A stretch of 64,000 nt of DNA from a bacterium D16-76 (lineage in GTDB: Bacteria > Bacillota > Clostridia > Oscillospirales > Acutalibacteraceae): NCBI GenBank assembly GCA_009917445.1, contig QZEE01000010.1, positions 53,150-117,149 on the forward strand. Direction: 5' to 3'. The position numbers and the translations under genes were made by a program. Shown one piece after another: positions 1 to 7,839 of the stretch. The notes under the pieces were generated by a model. That model did not search any database. It was not told the DNA's origin and saw only the letters and a program-made list of their open reading frames with translations. Position 1 is the first letter of the stretch. The number at the start of each line of letters is the position of its first letter.

Positions 1-1
1 C

Positions 2-1810
2 ATTGGCTACAGCACCTGCCATTGGTGCCACGTTATGGCCCGGGAGAGCTTCCAGGACAGGCAACTAGCCCAGCGGCTGAACCAGTGGTTTATCTGTGTC
101 AAGGTAGACCGGGAGGAACGGCCAGACGTAGACAGCGTCTACATGGCGGCCTGCCAAGCCTTTACCGGCAGCGGCGGCTGGCCGGCCAGCGTCTTTTTGA
201 CCCCAGAACGGGAGCCCTTCTTTGCGGGGACGTACTTCCCCCCGCACAGCCGGGACGGCATGGTGGGCCTGTGGGAGCTTTTGGGGTTCCTGCACGAAAA
301 GTGGCTGCGTGACCGCCCGTCCCTAATTAGCAACGCGAAAAAGACCGTCGCCCTGTTAAGCCAGACAGAAAAACGGGCAGGCAAGGCAGCAGCCGGCCTA
401 TTAGAAGAGGCGGTGCAGGGTTACAAGCAAAGCTTTGACCAAAAGCACGGGGGCTTTGGCGGCGCGCCCAAGTTCCCCTCGCCCCACAACCTGCTTTTCC
501 TGCTGGCCTATTCCCGCAGGCGCGGGGACAGGGAGTGCCTGGGCATAGCGGAAAAAACCCTGCGGCAAATGTACCGGGGCGGGCTGTTCGACCATATTGG
601 CGGCGGCTTCTGCCGGTACTCCACGGACAGCCGGTTTTTAACGCCGCACTTTGAAAAAATGCTGTACGACAACGCCCTGTTGACCCTGGCCTACTGCGAG
701 GCCTACGGGGACACAGGGGACCCACTCTACCGCCTGGCTGCCCAGCGCACGGCAGACTATGTGCTGCGGGAAATGGCTGCGCCCGCGGGGGGCTTCTACA
801 GCGCCCAGGACGCGGACAGCCAAGGGGAGGAAGGAAAGTATTACCTTTTTACGCCAGAGGAAGTGAACCGCACCCTGGGCCGGAAGGAGGGGGAGAGGTT
901 CAACCGGCACTTTGACATCACCCCCGGGGGGAATTTTGAAGGGAAAAGCATCCCAAACCTTCTGGGCAGCGACCCTTCGGACCGCTCCTTTGACAGCGGC
1001 CTGGAACAGCTTTACGCCTACCGCCGGGGCCGTCTGCCCCTGCACGTAGACGATAAAATCCTAACAGCCTGGAACGGCCTGATGATTGCCGCGCTGTGCC
1101 GGCTGTACCGGGCCAGCGGGGAGAAAAAATACCTGGACGCAGCCAAATCGGCAGACCGCTTCCTTTGGGAAAACCTGTGGGACGGGGCGGGCTTTGCCGT
1201 CAGCTTCCGGGCCAGGCAGCGGGGCGCGGCGGGTTTTCTGGACGATTACGCGGCCATGGTGTTTGCCCAGCTGGCCCTTTACGGCGCGGTGCTGGAACCG
1301 TCGTATTTGACCCGGGGGGAAGAGCTTTGCCAAGCGGCTGTCTCCAAGTTTTGGGAGGAGGGAAGCGGCGGGTTCACCCTGTACGGCAGCGGGAACGAAG
1401 AGCTGATCCTAAAACCCAAAGAGACCTACGACGGGGCTATGCCCAGCGGGAATTCCCTGATGGCGTGGGCCCTGGTGCGGCTGGGCCAGCTTACCGGCCA
1501 GGAAAAATATACCCGCCTGGCCAGCCGCCAGCTGGATTTCATGGCGGCAGGGGCCGAAAAGTACCCCACAGGCTATGGTATGTTCCTGCTGGCACTGCTG
1601 GACTATACAGACCCGCCGCCCAAAGTGACAGTGGTACTGAGCGGCGAATCCCCCAAAGAAAAGCTGGCGCTGGAAGCCCCGGCGGAAGCGGCCCTCACGG
1701 TGCGGGAGCCGAGCAGGGGCCGCCCCCTGAAAAATGGCCGCACCACCTATTATGTCTGTAAAGGGCGCCAGTGCCTGCCGCCCGTAAACGACCTGCGAGA
1801 CGTACTGTAA
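2..1810 (+). CDS. Thioredoxin-domain protein, YyaL/DUF255 family (5' end outside window)
   Basis: The reading frame is already open at the first bases and gives IGYSTCHWCHVM before the first ATG at 35, so the gene starts upstream of the window. About 602 residues are visible; full members of the family are roughly 670-690 residues, so some 70-80 N-terminal residues are missing. The CHWCH motif and following GGWPASVFLTPE and GTYFPP segments are typical of the DUF255 thioredoxin-fold domain. The rest is an alpha/alpha-barrel like N-acylglucosamine 2-epimerases and cellulase-type six-hairpin proteins, with the AQDADSQGEEGKYY segment near residue 260. The biochemical role of the family is poorly defined. 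A terminator hairpin follows 15 bases after the stop codon. Confidence 0.9.
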   Translation: MGYSTCHWCHVMARESFQDRQLAQRLNQWFICVKVDREERPDVDSVYMAACQAFTGSGGWPASVFLTPEREPFFAGTYFPPHSRDGMVGLWELLGFLHEKWLRDRPSLISNAKKTVALLSQTEKRAGKAAAGLLEEAVQGYKQSFDQKHGGFGGAPKFPSPHNLLFLLAYSRRRGDRECLGIAEKTLRQMYRGGLFDHIGGGFCRYSTDSRFLTPHFEKMLYDNALLTLAYCEAYGDTGDPLYRLAAQRTADYVLREMAAPAGGFYSAQDADSQGEEGKYYLFTPEEVNRTLGRKEGERFNRHFDITPGGNFEGKSIPNLLGSDPSDRSFDSGLEQLYAYRRGRLPLHVDDKILTAWNGLMIAALCRLYRASGEKKYLDAAKSADRFLWENLWDGAGFAVSFRARQRGAAGFLDDYAAMVFAQLALYGAVLEPSYLTRGEELCQAAVSKFWEEGSGGFTLYGSGNEELILKPKETYDGAMPSGNSLMAWALVRLGQLTGQEKYTRLASRQLDFMAAGAEKYPTGYGMFLLALLDYTDPPPKVTVVLSGESPKEKLALEAPAEAALTVREPSRGRPLKNGRTTYYVCKGRQCLPPVNDLRDVL

Positions 1811-1825
1811 AAACAAACAAAAAAA

Positions 1826-1864
1826 GCGTACCCCGCCAGACAAGGGAAGGGGTACGCATTTTTT
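1826..1864. terminator. Bidirectional intrinsic terminator
   Basis: A perfect 9-bp stem (GCGTACCCC, 1826-1834, with GGGGTACGC, 1849-1857) is flanked by an A run on the left and a T run on the right. It can therefore serve the plus-strand YyaL gene and the convergent minus-strand PHP gene. Confidence 0.85.
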
Positions 1865-1876
1865 ATAGGGCCCGCC

Positions 1877-2686
1877 TTACAAAAGCCAGCCAACGTCCAG
1901 CTCTAAGGGGGTTAGCTTTACATCGGGCTTTACCCTTTCCCCGTGGAAGTCGCTGCCGCCGGTGGTGCGCAGGTTGTACTTTTTTGCCAGCCCTAAATAA
2001 AACGCCTGCTGGGCCGGGGTGTGCTTGGGGTAGAAGCACTCCAAGGCGTCCAGGCCCCAGGAGGCCAGCTTTTTCACCAGCTCTTCCAGGGCGCTGTCTT
2101 CCAGCCGCAGCTGGTAGGGGTGGGCCAGCGCCGCCTTGCCCCCAGAGGCCCGGATGGCATCCAGGCCGTCCCGGGCGCTGAGCTTGAAAATTTTGACCTG
2201 GTGGTATTCCTCTGTGTCCAAATACCGGTCAAAGGCCTCCCGGTTCGACTGCACATAGCCCCGGCGCACCAAAGCCTGGGCAAAATGGGGCCTGCCGATC
2301 ACGCTGCCGCCTGCCAGCCCCTCCACTTCTTCCAGGGTGATGTCCAGCCCCTTGCGGCGCAAAAAATCTAAAAGCAGGAACTTCTTCTCCTCCCGCCCTT
2401 TCTGGAACCGCCCGCACAGGGCCCGCAGGGGGGCGGCCTCTTCCCCAAACCCATACCCCAGGATGTGGAAATTGCGGTATTCCGCGGCACTCATTTCTAC
2501 GCCCCGCAAGAGGCGCACCCCCAGGCGTTCCCCGGCCTGTGCAGCCTCGGCAAGCCCGTCTATGGTGTCGTGGTCTGTCAGCGCCAAAACCTCGATCCCC
2601 TTTTCCTTTGCCAGCCCCACCAGGGCTGCGGGGGCGTACTGCCCGTCCGAAGCGGCGCTGTGGGTGTGTAAATCTACTATAGCCAT
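1877..2686 (-). CDS. PHP-domain phosphoesterase (RNase AM/TrpH-like)
   Basis: A 269-residue protein with the complete PHP metal-ligand set: DLHTHSAASDG at the N-terminus, TDHD near residue 38, AHPYQL near residue 190 and GGSDFHG near residue 244. The length and motif order fit the YciV/TrpH group, which removes the 3' phosphate of nucleoside 3',5'-bisphosphates and acts as a 5'-3' exoribonuclease on short RNAs. The exact substrate here is inferred from family. It is cytoplasmic and convergent with the preceding gene. A role in recycling 3'-phosphonucleotides left by the neighbouring 3'-phospho-CDP-phosphoramidate pathway is conceivable but unproven. Confidence 0.85.
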   Translation of the reverse strand: MAIVDLHTHSAASDGQYAPAALVGLAKEKGIEVLALTDHDTIDGLAEAAQAGERLGVRLLRGVEMSAAEYRNFHILGYGFGEEAAPLRALCGRFQKGREEKKFLLLDFLRRKGLDITLEEVEGLAGGSVIGRPHFAQALVRRGYVQSNREAFDRYLDTEEYHQVKIFKLSARDGLDAIRASGGKAALAHPYQLRLEDSALEELVKKLASWGLDALECFYPKHTPAQQAFYLGLAKKYNLRTTGGSDFHGERVKPDVKLTPLELDVGWLL

Positions 2687-2900
2687 AGGGCCTCCGTTTT
2701 GCTTTTTTGGATTTTACCCCCCGCGCCCGGCAGGGGTACTGTTCCATTATAAAAAAATTTCCCGCAGGAATCAAGGGCTTTCAGGGCAAAAAGGCGGCTT
2801 TTTAACCCATGCAAAAGAGGGAACCAGCCTTTTGCCGCAAAGCCATGCGGTTTTCGCAGGGGATAAAAGCCTGCTTGCCCACGGCACAAACACAAGAGAA

Positions 2901-2938
2901 AAGGGGCAAAGCCCGCTGGATACAGGCTTTTGCCCCTT
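2901..2938 (-). terminator. Intrinsic terminator of the phosphoramidate operon
   Basis: On the minus strand, AAGGGGCAAAAGCC pairs with GGCTTTGCCCCTT (one bulged base) and is followed by TTCTCTTG. It lies 8 bases past the stop codon of the cytidylyltransferase gene, so it closes the operon. Confidence 0.7.
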
Positions 2939-2945
2939 ATGCCTT

Positions 2946-3677
2946 TCACAAATCCTTCATCTGTTCGTAGACATCAATGTCATTCTCAGAATCGCACTCC
3001 AACCAAAGCCAGCTTGTAGGGATGGCTTGGACAGGGTATCCCCGCCCCACCAGCTCTTGCAGCAGGGTGGTCATGTCCAGCTTGCCTACCGGTTTTGCCA
3101 GGGGCTCCTGGACGGTCTTCTCCACCCAGCCCCAGCTTTCCGGGGTAAAGCGCAGCAACCCCATAAACTGGCCCTGGATGTCCTCCCGTGTGCTGGGCTT
3201 CTTCCCAATCTCCACCAGCCGCCCGCCGCTGTCGGTGCGGAAGGTTTCCAAATCCTCCAAAGGGTTTTCCATGCGCGTTTCCCACAGCTCCCAAAAGCCT
3301 GTGTACGATGTAATAGCCAGCGGCGCGTCACAGTCCGCCAGCGCGCGGATAGCCAGGGGGGAAAAGACGATATCCGAATAACAGACGATGCAGGGCTCCT
3401 GTTTCAGCCATTCTTTTGCCATAGTCAGGGAGTAGAACATGTTGGTCTGTTCCCAGACCTCATTGTGGAAATAGGCCACCTCAGGCACCGTAAACATCCC
3501 GTTTTTATAGCCAGTCACAATGCCGACCTCTTTTTTAGCGATCCCCGCCTGCCCCAATGCTTCCAGGCAGCGGTCCAACAGTGTGCGGCCCTTTAGCATA
3601 CACATGCACTTGGGCCGGTCTTTTGTGCGTTCCCCCAGGCGGCTGCCCCGCCCGGCGGCCAAAATAATCACTTTCAC
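2946..3677 (-). CDS. LicC-like nucleotidyltransferase; probable CTP:phosphoglutamine cytidylyltransferase (Cj1416-like)
   Basis: A 243-residue protein with the sugar-nucleotidyltransferase signature ILAAGRGSRLG, followed by KDRPKCMCML as in LicC/phosphocholine cytidylyltransferases. The GTG start at 3677 shares a GTGA overlap with the stop of the upstream gene; a longer frame to 3971 merely overlaps that gene. In C. jejuni the homologue in the same gene set (Cj1416) joins CTP to N-phospho-L-glutamine to form CDP-L-glutamine. Assignment to that reaction instead of phosphocholine activation rests on the complete surrounding gene set, not on specificity residues. It is the last gene of the operon. 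Alternative: an ordinary phosphocholine or sugar cytidylyltransferase. Confidence 0.8.
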   Translation of the reverse strand: MKVIILAAGRGSRLGERTKDRPKCMCMLKGRTLLDRCLEALGQAGIAKKEVGIVTGYKNGMFTVPEVAYFHNEVWEQTNMFYSLTMAKEWLKQEPCIVCYSDIVFSPLAIRALADCDAPLAITSYTGFWELWETRMENPLEDLETFRTDSGGRLVEIGKKPSTREDIQGQFMGLLRFTPESWGWVEKTVQEPLAKPVGKLDMTTLLQELVGRGYPVQAIPTSWLWLECDSENDIDVYEQMKDL

Positions 3678-4258
3678 AGCTTCAACGCCTCCCGTATCCA
3701 TTGGATGTCCCGTTCCCGCAAGGGGCAGTACCGCTCCGGGTGCCACATGATCCCCCGCACCCAGGGGTATTCCTGGTGCGCAACAGACTCTAAAACCCCG
3801 TCCCCGCTCCAGGCTAAAGGGGTAAGCGGCGGGCGGCACTCCAAGGCCCCCCAGCCGTGGAAGCTGTTGACCTTGTCCCCATTGGAGAGCAGGTGTTCCA
3901 CCCGCACATGGCCCTCCACCCGCACCAGCGGCGTACCAAAGGTATGCAAAAGCATCTGCATGCCCCGGCAAACGCCCAGCAGGGGGACGCGGTTTTCCAG
4001 GGCAAATTGGATCAAAACCCCCTCGGCGTCGTCGCGCTCAGGGGCCTCCCCCAAATCGTTGCCGCCTGTAAGGATTATGCCGTCCGGCGGCATTTCATCT
4101 AGCATAGAGCGCACAGTCCCTGAGCGGTTGGGCAAAATCAGCGGCACAAAGCCGCAGGCCTCCGCCAGCACCGCCCACTCCTGGGACAGCGCGTCCCGGC
4201 GCTCGCCGATATTTTCTATAGTTTCTACCCGCTGGGTAAGCGCAACCTTTTTGCTCAT
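3674..4258 (-). CDS. Class I glutamine-amidotransferase-like hydrolase; probable gamma-glutamyl-CDP-amidate hydrolase (Cj1417-like)
   Basis: A 194-residue protein of the gamma-glutamyl-GABA hydrolase/PuuD family. The nucleophile elbow GVCRGMQ is near residue 98 and the catalytic His/Glu are in WHPERYCP near residue 174. It is shorter than PuuD (about 250 residues), like C. jejuni Cj1417, which hydrolyses CDP-L-glutamine to L-glutamate and cytidine diphosphoramidate. The start overlaps the preceding stop by four bases and its own end overlaps the next start, so translation is coupled. The biochemical role is inferred from family plus neighbours. Confidence 0.82.
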   Translation of the reverse strand: MSKKVALTQRVETIENIGERRDALSQEWAVLAEACGFVPLILPNRSGTVRSMLDEMPPDGIILTGGNDLGEAPERDDAEGVLIQFALENRVPLLGVCRGMQMLLHTFGTPLVRVEGHVRVEHLLSNGDKVNSFHGWGALECRPPLTPLAWSGDGVLESVAHQEYPWVRGIMWHPERYCPLRERDIQWIREALKL

Positions 4259-6549
4259 AATACCATCACCGTCCGGTTCCGGCCGTTTATTTCCAGCCGT
4301 TTTGCCGCCGCGTACCGGGCAAACTGCTTTTCCCCAACGCCTATCACAGCCGGCAGCCCGAACTCTGCCGCGCGGATAGCCATATGGGAATTGGCCCCGC
4401 CGTAAGCGGTAATAAACCCGGCGATTTTGTGGGAAAAGATCCAGTCATACCCCGGGTCGGCGCCGCGTATCAGCACAATCTTCCCTTCCAGCGGGCTGTC
4501 TGAGGGAAGCGGGACCGTTTCGGCGCGGCAGCTGTTTTGGGTGATAAAATTAGGGCTGCCGTCCAACAGGAAAAAGCTGTAGATCTGCCGCTCGTCCCAC
4601 AGCAGCGGCGGCAGGGTGATGCCGCCCGCCACCTGTTCCAAGGCCTTGCCGTCCTGGATAGACGCCCGCAGCACCTGCCCCAGGTCGGCAGTGCTGGAAT
4701 ACGCCTCGGTCACCCGCTGGATGGTCACATAGGACATTTCCTCCCGGTTGAGGCCATAGGGCTCACCCAGCTGGGCCAGCAGCTCCAGCGCGTCGGACAG
4801 CGTGTGCGTAAACACAAATTTCCCATATTCCCGGCCCTCAATAGCCTGCTGGATGAAACGGAAAAGGGACAGTACATCCGCTGAAAGCCGGTGTTCCTCC
4901 AGCATGTGCTGAAGCCTCTCCAGCTGTTCCAGCGAAAGTTTAAAGGCCCCTTCCTCCTGATGGCTTGCGCCGCCCTGGGTAAAGTCGAAATAGCGTTCCT
5001 GCCCCTGGTCGTAGCGGGGCGAGCAGATGTCGTAGGTGCCGGGCCGCAAATGGCCGTACCGGCCTAAAAAGTCCGCGGGCGGTATGTCGTGGAAATCCCG
5101 GGCGATATTTTTGCCCACGGTAGATAACCCGCCCATGTACTGGGCCCGTTCCTCTTCTGTCAGGACCCCCGTGGCCACCATAGAGCGCAAAAGCTCTACC
5201 GCAATAAACCCGGCCCGGGCCAGCCCCGCAAAAGGCAGGGTGCCGTAGCGCTTGCAATACTCTAAAAGCCAGTAGACCTTGTCCGCCGTTTCCAGCCGGC
5301 TTTCCATGATTTCCCGGTGCTTCTGCTGCAAAACCCTTATCTTCTCCGCGTCCCTGCGCCACAGCCCGTCTTCACAGATGATGTGGTTAGTCAAGCCCCG
5401 CAAAGCATCTATCAGGCATGCCCGCTCCTCCTCAGTAAACCCCGCCTGGCCCAAGACCTTCACACGTTCCCGCAGGTCAAAGGTATAGCAGGTAAAAGCA
5501 ATCTCAAACTCCACCTTGTCGTGGAACTGCGGGTTTTCCCGCAGGCGGGCCAAATAATATTCCGCCAGCTTTTCCGCCAAAGGCTCCGGCAGGGTCTTGG
5601 GCAAAAAGGAGTTAAAGCTCACCCGGGCGTCGATGTAGGGCAGGCCCTGGAAATCTACCATAAGGGGGAAGGAGCGCAGGTTGCGGTAGCCGTAATTGTC
5701 CCGCTGGTAGGCCCACACGCCGTTGGTGATGATCTCCTTGTACAAGCTCAGCGCCAGGGCCCGGGGCCGTATGCCGATCATCTCCGCCGGGTTCCAGTCC
5801 GGCATGACGCCATAGATGGTAGTCCCGCCGCACAAATCCGGGTGGGGCTGCATGGCGCTGCGCAGCTTTTTCTGAATCTGCCCCAGCTCCCGGGCCTGCT
5901 GCCCGCCGTCTTTCAGGGGGCAGCGCAGGACAAGGGGCCGGGCTTGCAGCAGGTATAATTCCCCTTGGGAAATAGCAAACTCAATATCCAGCAAGGGGGT
6001 GCCAAAAACCCCCTCCAGCTCCTGGCACAAGGCAATGACGCGGTCTAAAGGCTCTGGGGCCGGGTAGGGGGACTTCTTGAAATGGTAAAAAGTCTCCAAA
6101 TGCTCCCCGGTGCCGTCGGTCACCGAGCTGGTAGAGCCGGTAGAAGCGTCGTAATTTAAAATGTAATAATGGCCGCCGGTGTTGGGGTCCGCGGTAAAGG
6201 CCACGCCGCACAGCTCGACCTGGGCCAAAAAGGGCTGGATGAAAACCTGGTTTTCCGGGTCCGGGCCCATGGCTTCCACAACCCGCCTTACCGCCCGCCG
6301 CACTTCCTCTTCCCCGCACACATCGGGTATGGAGAGGAACTTGCCCGCGTTAGAGCTTTCCGCGGTGTCCTCGTTTTTCGCGCTGCTGCGCACAATAAGC
6401 CGCCGCCCCAGCAGCCCGCCCTCTTCTAGAAGCGGGATGCACTGCCCGGCGTCCTTTGCCGTAAAGCAGACCTGCGGCAGCACCTTCGCGCTGGCCAGCC
6501 GCCCGGCCAGCCCGCGCAGGGTGTCCGCTTTGCTTTTGAATGTTTGCAT
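4255..6549 (-). CDS. PEP-synthase-like phosphotransferase; probable L-glutamine kinase (Cj1418-like)
   Basis: A 764-residue protein from ATG 6549 (the frame extends 12 codons further but into the upstream gene). The N-terminal third is a PPDK-type ATP-grasp domain (LIVRSSAKNEDTAESS motif). The middle is specific to this subfamily and starts around MPDWNPAEMIGIRPRALA. The C-terminus carries the swivelling phosphohistidine domain, GGANSHMAIRAAEFG, with the phosphate-carrying His near residue 722. No PEP/pyruvate barrel is present, so it is not a PEP synthase. The C. jejuni homologue Cj1418 phosphorylates the side-chain amide nitrogen of L-glutamine using ATP, giving AMP and phosphate. This would be the committed step and the source of the phosphorus-nitrogen bond. 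Confidence 0.85.
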   Translation of the reverse strand: MQTFKSKADTLRGLAGRLASAKVLPQVCFTAKDAGQCIPLLEEGGLLGRRLIVRSSAKNEDTAESSNAGKFLSIPDVCGEEEVRRAVRRVVEAMGPDPENQVFIQPFLAQVELCGVAFTADPNTGGHYYILNYDASTGSTSSVTDGTGEHLETFYHFKKSPYPAPEPLDRVIALCQELEGVFGTPLLDIEFAISQGELYLLQARPLVLRCPLKDGGQQARELGQIQKKLRSAMQPHPDLCGGTTIYGVMPDWNPAEMIGIRPRALALSLYKEIITNGVWAYQRDNYGYRNLRSFPLMVDFQGLPYIDARVSFNSFLPKTLPEPLAEKLAEYYLARLRENPQFHDKVEFEIAFTCYTFDLRERVKVLGQAGFTEEERACLIDALRGLTNHIICEDGLWRRDAEKIRVLQQKHREIMESRLETADKVYWLLEYCKRYGTLPFAGLARAGFIAVELLRSMVATGVLTEEERAQYMGGLSTVGKNIARDFHDIPPADFLGRYGHLRPGTYDICSPRYDQGQERYFDFTQGGASHQEEGAFKLSLEQLERLQHMLEEHRLSADVLSLFRFIQQAIEGREYGKFVFTHTLSDALELLAQLGEPYGLNREEMSYVTIQRVTEAYSSTADLGQVLRASIQDGKALEQVAGGITLPPLLWDERQIYSFFLLDGSPNFITQNSCRAETVPLPSDSPLEGKIVLIRGADPGYDWIFSHKIAGFITAYGGANSHMAIRAAEFGLPAVIGVGEKQFARYAAAKRLEINGRNRTVMVL

Positions 6550-6553
6550 AGGG

Positions 6554-7327
6554 TCACCGCTTTGTAGAACGCACCGTGAACGCACGGGACAAGTAGGGGA
6601 CTACGACATGCTCCATGCCCTGGATTTTCCCCTCAATCATGTTCAAGACCTGCTCGAATAATTCGTCCCCGGCCTGCGCATGGATGTCGTTAACCGACCG
6701 CCAGGCGCCCATGTACCGCTCAGGGGTCATGACAGCCTCGTGGGGGCCCTCTACCAAGAACAGGTCCTCAAAAAAGCGTGTAGACAGCAGCTTGCTTTCC
6801 ATGTCCTGCATATTGGCCCGGGAGCCCGAGGACACCCGCTTCAAATGCGGCACCATTTCTTGGATCGAGTGCTCGATATCCATGTGGAACGGGCTGCTTT
6901 CCAGGTTCCGGGGGTTCCAAATCGCGGTAAAAAAGCCGCCCGGGCGTAGCACGCGGTGGAATTCTTCCAACGCCACCGGCGCGTCTGCCCAATGGAAGGA
7001 AGAGCCCATCAGCACCCAGTCCACGCAGTTGTCCGGCAGGTTTGTCACTTCCGCCAGCCCCTTCGACCACACAAATGTGTCCTTGCCCTCAAAAAGCTTT
7101 ATGCCTTCCGCACGCATAGCGTCATTGGGCTCCACAGCATACCCCCGCAGCCCAAGGCCCTCTAAATCCTGGGTGAGCTTGCCGGTACCAGCACCCACGT
7201 CCGCTACCTTCTCAATGGGGCCGTTCATGGATTCAATATACCCCTTCAGTACACGGAGTACTGTCTCCGAATAGCCGACCCGGTTCACATATTCTTTTGC
7301 GAGCTTTGTAAAATCGCCTAATTGCAT
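6554..7327 (-). CDS. Class I SAM-dependent methyltransferase (Cj1419/Cj1420-like)
   Basis: A 257-residue Rossmann methyltransferase. Motif I reads VADVGAGTGKLT (about residues 41-52), the acidic end of strand 2 is in YAVEPND, and the LRPGGFFTAIWNP post-III segment follows. Its place between the CysC-like kinase and the glutamine-kinase-like gene, with 1-4 base gaps, ties it to the phosphoramidate pathway. The C. jejuni set has two such methyltransferases (Cj1419, Cj1420), proposed to make the O-methyl group; only one is present here. The acceptor is therefore predicted to be a phosphoramidate oxygen, but the sequence alone shows only a small-molecule methyltransferase. Confidence 0.82.
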   Translation of the reverse strand: MQLGDFTKLAKEYVNRVGYSETVLRVLKGYIESMNGPIEKVADVGAGTGKLTQDLEGLGLRGYAVEPNDAMRAEGIKLFEGKDTFVWSKGLAEVTNLPDNCVDWVLMGSSFHWADAPVALEEFHRVLRPGGFFTAIWNPRNLESSPFHMDIEHSIQEMVPHLKRVSSGSRANMQDMESKLLSTRFFEDLFLVEGPHEAVMTPERYMGAWRSVNDIHAQAGDELFEQVLNMIEGKIQGMEHVVVPYLSRAFTVRSTKR

Positions 7328-7328
7328 A

Positions 7329-7829
7329 TTAATGCTTCCTCACTTTCCATAAAATATCCACTTGTTCTTCCGGTGTTTTGCTGCCGTCGTTCTCCAAAAC
7401 CAAATCCGGGCATTTGGGTTCTTCCACTTGGAAATGCACCCCCGCCACATCCGCTTCCCCCGTGCTGTACAGGCCCTTCTGATCCCGGCGGCGCAGGGTG
7501 CCCATAGACACCTTCACATACACCTCAAAATAGCCGGGAATATTCTCCCGGTTCCATTGCCGCACACGGTCAAACATAGAAATGGTGCAGCAAACCACCG
7601 TAAAGCCCTGCTTTGCCAATAATGCGCATAGCCGGGCGTTGCGCATAGCGCTTTTGCGGCGGTCCGATTCGCTGAACCCCAAATCGTCGCCAAAAACCTG
7701 CCGCAGCTCGTCGCCGTCTAAAAAGACAGCTGCCTCCCCAGCCTCCCGCAATTTTTCATACCACAGCCGCCCTATGGTGGTTTTGCCCGCCCCAGACAAG
7801 CCGGTAAGCCAATATACTTTTCCCTCCAT
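7329..7829 (-). CDS. CysC/APS-kinase-like kinase; probable cytidine diphosphoramidate kinase (Cj1415-like)
   Basis: A 166-residue P-loop kinase with GLSGAGKTT (about residues 10-18), LDGDELR and the RDQKGLYSTG segment characteristic of adenylylsulfate kinases. ATG 7829 was chosen over TTG 7835 because a GAGGG site sits seven bases upstream of it. No sulfate-activation partners (cysD, cysN, PAPS reductase) occur in the window. In C. jejuni, Cj1415 looks like an APS kinase but phosphorylates the 3'-OH of cytidine diphosphoramidate, yielding a PAPS-like donor. That role fits the neighbours better than sulfate activation. True APS kinase activity feeding the adjacent sulfotransferase-like protein is the main alternative. 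Confidence 0.82.
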   Translation of the reverse strand: MEGKVYWLTGLSGAGKTTIGRLWYEKLREAGEAAVFLDGDELRQVFGDDLGFSESDRRKSAMRNARLCALLAKQGFTVVCCTISMFDRVRQWNRENIPGYFEVYVKVSMGTLRRRDQKGLYSTGEADVAGVHFQVEEPKCPDLVLENDGSKTPEEQVDILWKVRKH

Positions 7830-7839
7830 AGCCAAGCCC

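Noticed and set aside
2337..3596. A 419-codon plus-strand frame
   Set aside because: It runs antisense through the PHP and cytidylyltransferase genes and has no recognisable protein family.
4255..6549. Annotation as phosphoenolpyruvate synthase or rifampicin phosphotransferase
   Set aside because: There is no PEP/pyruvate barrel, and the gene set around it matches the glutamine kinase pathway, not gluconeogenesis or drug resistance.
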